The notes beneath the pieces were generated by a model. The model saw only the letters and a program-made list of their open reading frames with translations, was not told where the DNA came from and made no database searches. 12,450 nt of DNA from Dehalococcoidia bacterium UBA7891 (lineage in GTDB: Bacteria > Chloroflexota > Dehalococcoidia > Lucifugimonadales > UBA826). The stretch lies in assembly GCA_002500485.1 (NCBI GenBank), contig DLRJ01000128.1, positions 1-12,450 of the forward strand. Direction: 5' to 3'. This document shows positions 7,981-12,450 of the stretch, one piece after another (the stretch's first letter is position 1; each line of letters begins with the position of its first letter). Both the position numbers and the translations under genes were made by a program.

Positions 7981-8973
7981 CTAAAAACTTCCACCTATGG
8001 TAATTCTGCTAACTCCATCAAATGCTCCTAATTGAGAATAAGAGTAATCGATCCTCAAACCAATACCCCCAACAGCATATTTAACTCCAAAACCCATACT
8101 TAACGCTTCTTCATCATAATTCGTTTTGTACCCAGCTCTAACAGCTAGTAAATCAGCAAAAAGATATTCCGCCCCAACATGAACTCGTTCCGTGTAGTCC
8201 CGAGGATGAACAGCATCCACTGCAATCAGCAGGGCGCTACTTGATGGCCCGTTAACAAAATCAAAAAGATTAACGGATGTCCCAATATTAAATGTTAATG
8301 GCAACTCAAAAGCTTCTTCTTCATATTTAAATTGGGGAGAAAAATTCCTTATGGACATTCCAAAAGCCAAACTTTTCAAACCAGGGTAAAAAATTGTACC
8401 AAAATCATATGCAAGACCAGATACTTCATTATTCTTTGTTTCTCCTTCAGGCATTAGGTTTGCGCCAAGTGCTTGACTTGCAAATTTTACCTGACCTCCA
8501 ACTCGAAATTTATCTGTAAGGATTCTTGCGTAACTAATACCTATCGCTTGAGAGTTTACATTACCAATATCAGTTTCTACATAACCATCTGCTGTTGAAG
8601 CATCTAAGCGTGTACCTTGAATATCACCGTAATCTGACGTCACAAAGGACACACCCACAGTTCCAAGGTTTCCAAAGCTTCTGGCTATTCCTGCAGCAAT
8701 ATAGTTTATATCCGCTATCCAGGATGTATTTGATGTGACCAAATCAAAACCTGATTCAGTTCCACTCATACCAGCTGGATTATAAAACATTGCATTTGCT
8801 CCTGTTCCAGCCATGGTGAATGCGCCACCCATTGCTGCAGCACTTGCGAGCATATCAACTTTTAAAAATTGTAGCCCGGTTTGAGCAACTTTCTTTAAAT
8901 CCTCTCCTTTAGCTGATGACAATAAGAAAAAGGGGAGAACCAAAATAGTTAGGGGCTTTATTATTATTTTCAT
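7981..8973 (-). CDS. PorV/PorQ-family outer-membrane beta-barrel protein
   Basis: This 330-residue protein has a signal peptide (about 1-23) followed by a small-residue-rich segment (A-S-A-A-A-M-G-G) and the F-Y-N65-P-A-G motif characteristic of PorV/PorQ and related FadL-like outer-membrane proteins. Alternating beta-strand patterns continue to a C-terminal I-G-G-S-F ending in phenylalanine, as expected for barrel insertion. In Bacteroidota, PorV acts in the type IX secretion system by delivering cargo to the sortase; PorQ and other homologues have related or unknown roles. The gene directly upstream encodes a protein with a sorting-like tail, which fits a cargo and partner pair. The start is supported by AAGGA at 8981-8985, seven bases before the ATG. 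The gene is AT-rich, about one third GC in the line sampled. PorV rather than a general transport barrel is likely but not certain. Confidence 0.8.
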   Translation of the reverse strand: MKIIIKPLTILVLPFFLLSSAKGEDLKKVAQTGLQFLKVDMLASAAAMGGAFTMAGTGANAMFYNPAGMSGTESGFDLVTSNTSWIADINYIAAGIARSFGNLGTVGVSFVTSDYGDIQGTRLDASTADGYVETDIGNVNSQAIGISYARILTDKFRVGGQVKFASQALGANLMPEGETKNNEVSGLAYDFGTIFYPGLKSLAFGMSIRNFSPQFKYEEEAFELPLTFNIGTSVNLFDFVNGPSSSALLIAVDAVHPRDYTERVHVGAEYLFADLLAVRAGYKTNYDEEALSMGFGVKYAVGGIGLRIDYSYSQLGAFDGVSRITIGGSF

Positions 8974-9003
8974 TTTATTTTCCTTAATTAAGTAAAAAAT
9001 GCT

Positions 9004-11187
9004 CTATCGAACTACCAGAAGTTTTCTCAACACAGCATTACCCGACCTCTTACCACTTTCATCTGTTTCTTCAATCCGAGCAATGTAAATCCCACTCACA
9101 ATTACCTGACTTGATTTGGTAGCTGAAAACTCTTCCGATAAAACACCCCATGACTGATCACCTGAGCCGTCCGTGTGGTTAATAGATTTTACATGATCCC
9201 CACTTTCTGAATAAATATCAATAATGCAAAAGGCGGGAACGTTGTAAAACATGATTTTGTCCTGCTCGCCAACAAATTGAAGTGCGGATGCGGCGATATT
9301 AAATGGGTTAGGAACAATAATCACCTCATCCAAAGAACCTGGTTCTCTAGTCAGATATGCTGCTTTAGTGGTTCGGTTAATATACCTGCCACTTTCAAGA
9401 GACTCTTTAACACCAGATACTCCCACAGCATTTCCGTTACCATCATCATAACCTGCAACAGAGTAAAAATATGCCATTCCTCTTGAAGCTGTGGCATCTT
9501 CATGCTTATGAGTGCTTGAACCAGGATAGTCTGCAATCTCAGCCCACGTAGAATCTTGAGTACCAGTGGATCTATAAACTTTATATCCGGCAAAATCGCT
9601 CGCTGACTCCGATTCACTACCCCATTCAACCAATATATATCCCGGTCTTGATGAAACATAAATCGATGGAGCTGGTGGTGCAGATGGAACCTCATAATCA
9701 TTTTCATAAGCCCACAGTGCAGCATTAGCATTCTTGTGCAATGAATCCATACCTGACATTATCCAACGGTCTTTGTTCCTATCATTATCTGTTGGCGCTA
9801 AGTCTGGGAAGTCTGTAAATCTTTTTGGAAGGTTGTCTTCTCCTGGGAATGGTACAGTCGACTCTGAATTACCAGCAAGCCATGCTTTACCAACCTCCCA
9901 CCCTTTTTCAAAGGATATAGAAGCAGCCACATCAGCCCACACGATATTAAAGTCCTCTCCTGGCTCCAAAGTATAGGGACCAGCAGCCCAAACACCCGCA
10001 AGTGACCAACCAAAATATTCATAGTCTGTAGTAAACTTGTAACTCCTTTCATCAAATCTCACACCATGATGGGTATTAGGGTAAACTGGATAATCCGCTT
10101 CTGTCATTGTTGGCGAGGCATCAAAGAAATTCAGACCTTCCTCCATTGTTTGATACAGGTTGGCCCAGTCTGTACTTGACATGCCCTGAGGATGCCTTAC
10201 CGCATAGGGAAGGTCGCAGTCCTGAACATCAGTCATGTGAGGCTGAGCTGGATTATTAGTTGGATCATTGGGTGCATTGTCTATATGAAGGACAGTTTCA
10301 GCTCTAAATGCTGGTTCTTGAATTTTCCCAGTCTCTTGAACAACTTCTCCAAATTGATCATATGTTTCACCTTCAACGTTTGTGCCATAACCAATACCTG
10401 GTAATCTTAGGGTATCCGTTGTGTATTGACCGTAAGAAGTCATCCAGTTGGTATGAAAATCTCCAGCTTCCGTAGGTCTTATTTGACGAAAAAAGTACAC
10501 ATCCTTAAGGGTCTGACTGGGATATTCAACAGCATCATCTAAGTCCGCATTACCTGTGTTGGTAAAAGTCCAGTCATCAACAAGATAATCATCATGATTT
10601 TGTTGACTGTAACCGATTACTTTTCGATTAATTGTGAGACCCATATTAGTTCTCATAGTGGACTCGAGCATAGCATCAGCACTGCCTGCATGTTGATTAA
10701 TATAACTAGGATCAACAGACTCGTCATCCTCTCGTCCAAAGAATGGATCATGTAAGGGGAAACCATCAACATAAATCTCGGGTATGGGATTTCTAAGATA
10801 TTTTTTAATTGTAAAACCCTTATCATCTGGGACTGGCATTACAATTTTTGCTTCATCAACCTCCCACTGCCCATTTCCTGAAATAAAAACAGAATAATTT
10901 GTACCAGTTGTATCTGTAAAATCACTTGTACCTACAAACCAGGCTTTAGATGACCACTGTTGGCGAGTGAAACCGTGGTAGTAGTACAACCCGAGAGTTC
11001 CCCACCCTATATTCCCTTCACCTTCATCACCTGAATCAGCAAATGGTTTCCAATAACTACCTTGCCTTATCCATTTTACAACTCCAGCATTTGCTGTGTC
11101 TGGTATTAGAATTAGTGATAGACACACAACTGAAAACCATATGATATGATTTGAAAAACGTTTATGCATTTTTAAGCTCCCTTTCAT
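9004..11187 (-). CDS. Large secreted protein with FnIII domain and type IX-like C-terminal sorting tail
   Basis: This 727-residue protein begins with a signal peptide ending near T-A-N-A-G. Residues to about 500 form a large region, rich in aromatics and acidic residues, that I do not recognise; it contains no enzymatic motif I can identify. A fibronectin type III-like domain follows (about 503-600, with V-E-W and G-Y-K-V-Y-R-S). A C-terminal domain (about 622-727) has V-P-N-P-F-N, D-I-Y-S-E-S-G-D, S-G-I-Y-I-A-R and a basic end K-L-L-V-V-R. That tail resembles sorting domains of type IX cargo in Bacteroidota and relatives. It lies 22 bases after the TonB-dependent receptor gene and 30 before the PorV-like gene, so a surface partner of the receptor is a reasonable inference. 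Two in-frame ATGs, at 11187 and 11169, each have a Shine-Dalgarno-like site; the longer form is given, and the shorter makes an equally good signal peptide. Confidence 0.75.
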   Translation of the reverse strand: MKGSLKMHKRFSNHIIWFSVVCLSLILIPDTANAGVVKWIRQGSYWKPFADSGDEGEGNIGWGTLGLYYYHGFTRQQWSSKAWFVGTSDFTDTTGTNYSVFISGNGQWEVDEAKIVMPVPDDKGFTIKKYLRNPIPEIYVDGFPLHDPFFGREDDESVDPSYINQHAGSADAMLESTMRTNMGLTINRKVIGYSQQNHDDYLVDDWTFTNTGNADLDDAVEYPSQTLKDVYFFRQIRPTEAGDFHTNWMTSYGQYTTDTLRLPGIGYGTNVEGETYDQFGEVVQETGKIQEPAFRAETVLHIDNAPNDPTNNPAQPHMTDVQDCDLPYAVRHPQGMSSTDWANLYQTMEEGLNFFDASPTMTEADYPVYPNTHHGVRFDERSYKFTTDYEYFGWSLAGVWAAGPYTLEPGEDFNIVWADVAASISFEKGWEVGKAWLAGNSESTVPFPGEDNLPKRFTDFPDLAPTDNDRNKDRWIMSGMDSLHKNANAALWAYENDYEVPSAPPAPSIYVSSRPGYILVEWGSESESASDFAGYKVYRSTGTQDSTWAEIADYPGSSTHKHEDATASRGMAYFYSVAGYDDGNGNAVGVSGVKESLESGRYINRTTKAAYLTREPGSLDEVIIVPNPFNIAASALQFVGEQDKIMFYNVPAFCIIDIYSESGDHVKSINHTDGSGDQSWGVLSEEFSATKSSQVIVSGIYIARIEETDESGKRSGNAVLRKLLVVR

Positions 11188-11198
11188 TAGTCAACCTC
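11177..11198 (-). promoter_or_regulatory. Two Shine-Dalgarno-like sites serving alternative starts
   Basis: On the minus strand GAGGT (11194-11198) lies six bases before the ATG at 11187, and AAAGGGAG (11177-11184) lies seven bases before the in-frame ATG at 11169. Either start gives an exported protein. The second site falls inside the coding sequence of the longer form. Confidence 0.5.
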
Positions 11199-11209
11199 TT
11201 CCCGTTATT

Positions 11210-12450
11210 CTAAAAATAAAAGCTCAGACCAAATCTGACATATCGAGGATAAAGATATGTAAACAAATCACGATTAGGCATATCAATGTATGGCTTATCA
11301 TCACTTTTTATATCGCCAGGCTTATCATTGTACTCGATCTCACCCCAGTATTGCTGAGGAGTACCAGAGTAAGATTCTGGAACTGATGGCAGTCCTGAAT
11401 TGTGCATATCATCATCATCATACATAGGAAGATGCAGGGATGATAGATAATACCTAGAATCATTACCTGGGCCGAAACCTTGTTGGGCAACATGCTGGAG
11501 ATTAAAGACATTATCGATATCGACAAACGTTATCAGGCTAGAACCACCAATCTGGGTACGTTTCTCTAATCTCATATCAAAATATGTCTCGCCCTTCCAC
11601 TGGATATTGTCCTGTACTTTTTCATCTAGTGGATCCCAAGTGTCCCACCTTCCAGCTTTGTAACGCATAAGCAAGCTCACACTAACTCCACCCAAAGGGT
11701 TAATATTGCCGACAGTTGGACCCCAGTTCGATGGAGACATTACACGTATGTTTCCATGAGCAACCGGACGGGCAAGAGGTCTTTCCTGATAGGGATTCTG
11801 AAGACCATATAACAATTGCATCCTAGGATCTTCGTAGTAGACTTCTCGACCAACGAATCCTTCGGTATCAACCCGGTAATCGTAATTAAAAAAGCCGGTT
11901 ACCCAGGTGCCAAAGTTTTTCTCTACTGTTAGCTCAACACCCCTATTATCAGCATAATTATTGTTTTCGACTGTATTATAGTCCACACTTTGATCATAGC
12001 TAATGTATGAGACTTGACCAGTTTGGCTTGAGACATTCTTATAGTAACCGGTTGCACGAACAAGAATGTCACTAAATTCTTTTTCAAACCCCAGTTCATA
12101 AGCAATAGTACGTGGCATCTTTACAGAGGGATTACCAATAAAGGATAATCCTTGCGCGCCCCCTCCGGGCTGAATCGAATACATATCAAAGGAGGGAGGC
12201 ATTGAATAAAAATGACCGTAATTGAAAAACAATTTAGATGTAGCTGAGATAGGATGAGATACACCTAACCGCGGGCTTATATTTATATCTCCTTCAGTAT
12301 CAGCCAACAAAGTCGTGGCTGAATCTTGAAAGGTCTCTCGGTATTTCGATCTATAGAACTTTGAATATCTCTCATCTGCATTATACCACATTGAATTCGG
12401 ATTATTCAAATCTACACGAAGACCAAAATTGGCAATCATTCCCTCAAATT
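11210..12450 (-). CDS. TonB-dependent receptor, C-terminal barrel part (partial)
   Basis: About 413 codons of the C-terminal part are present and the frame is open through the right edge of the window, so the N-terminus, plug domain and any TonB box lie outside. The sequence shows an outer-membrane TonB-dependent receptor barrel: G-L-R-V-D near the start, I-S-P-R-L-G-V-S-H-P, Y-E-L-G-F-E-K, G-V-E-L-T-V-E-K strands, and a terminal Y-V-R-F-G-L-S-F-Y-F ending in phenylalanine. Such receptors import siderophores, vitamins or oligosaccharides using TonB energy; the substrate cannot be judged from this part. An ATG at 12439 is probably internal because the codons before it (F-E-G) continue the barrel pattern. 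The FnIII/sorting-tail gene starts 22 bases after its stop, suggesting an operon. Confidence 0.85.
   Translation of the reverse strand, partial: FEGMIANFGLRVDLNNPNSMWYNADERYSKFYRSKYRETFQDSATTLLADTEGDINISPRLGVSHPISATSKLFFNYGHFYSMPPSFDMYSIQPGGGAQGLSFIGNPSVKMPRTIAYELGFEKEFSDILVRATGYYKNVSSQTGQVSYISYDQSVDYNTVENNNYADNRGVELTVEKNFGTWVTGFFNYDYRVDTEGFVGREVYYEDPRMQLLYGLQNPYQERPLARPVAHGNIRVMSPSNWGPTVGNINPLGGVSVSLLMRYKAGRWDTWDPLDEKVQDNIQWKGETYFDMRLEKRTQIGGSSLITFVDIDNVFNLQHVAQQGFGPGNDSRYYLSSLHLPMYDDDDMHNSGLPSVPESYSGTPQQYWGEIEYNDKPGDIKSDDKPYIDMPNRDLFTYLYPRYVRFGLSFYF

Noticed and set aside
9351..10055. Minus-strand frames of 126 and 85 codons inside the FnIII/sorting-tail gene
   Set aside because: They overlap the FnIII and preceding coding frame, and their Met/His/Leu-rich translations are typical of out-of-frame reading.

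Overview
The window looks like a chromosomal fragment of an uncultured marine Gram-negative bacterium, most likely Candidatus Marinimicrobia (SAR406) or a relative in the Fibrobacterota-Chlorobiota-Bacteroidota neighbourhood. Three things support this. One is a TonB-dependent receptor, a large secreted protein with a type IX-like sorting tail, and a PorV/PorQ-family outer-membrane protein in a row. The second is two long 'Pirellula/Verrucomicrobium-type' dehydrogenase-HEAT-cytochrome proteins, a family that is abundant in Planctomycetes and Verrucomicrobia but also occurs in marine phyla such as this one. The third is moderate, uneven base composition. The taxonomic call is an inference from gene families, not a measured placement.

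Layout. Positions 1-77 hold the 3' end of an unrecognised plus-strand gene. A plus-strand lipoprotein (99-2993) follows 21 bases later, with a beta-propeller, HEAT-like repeats and a C-terminal heme domain. It converges on a minus-strand block separated by only 10 bases. Read in the direction of transcription (right to left), that block is: a TonB-dependent receptor cut by the window edge (12450-11210), a 727-residue FnIII and sorting-tail protein (11187-9004), a PorV/PorQ-like protein (8973-7981), a 1081-residue SGNH-like/propeller/HEAT/cytochrome c fusion (7918-4673), and a GH32-type glycoside hydrolase lipoprotein (4608-3004). The gaps are 22, 30, 62 and 64 bases, so the block could be one operon, although a hairpin sits at the start of the 1081-residue gene. 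No stretch over 300 bases lacks a gene. I saw no tRNA, rRNA, CRISPR array, insertion sequence or attachment site.

Working model (inference). The receptor, sorting-tail protein and PorV-like protein form an outer-membrane and surface module. The GH32-like lipoprotein would act on a fructan-like or other glycan. The two heme-bearing propeller proteins would oxidise released sugars or alcohols and pass electrons to periplasmic cytochromes. The points most worth a second look are that the GH32-like protein lacks the canonical acid/base glutamate, that the SGNH domain lacks both the nucleophilic serine and the catalytic histidine, that a perfect 10-bp inverted repeat places a start codon in a hairpin loop, and that GC content shifts inside the first large gene and across the hydrolase.
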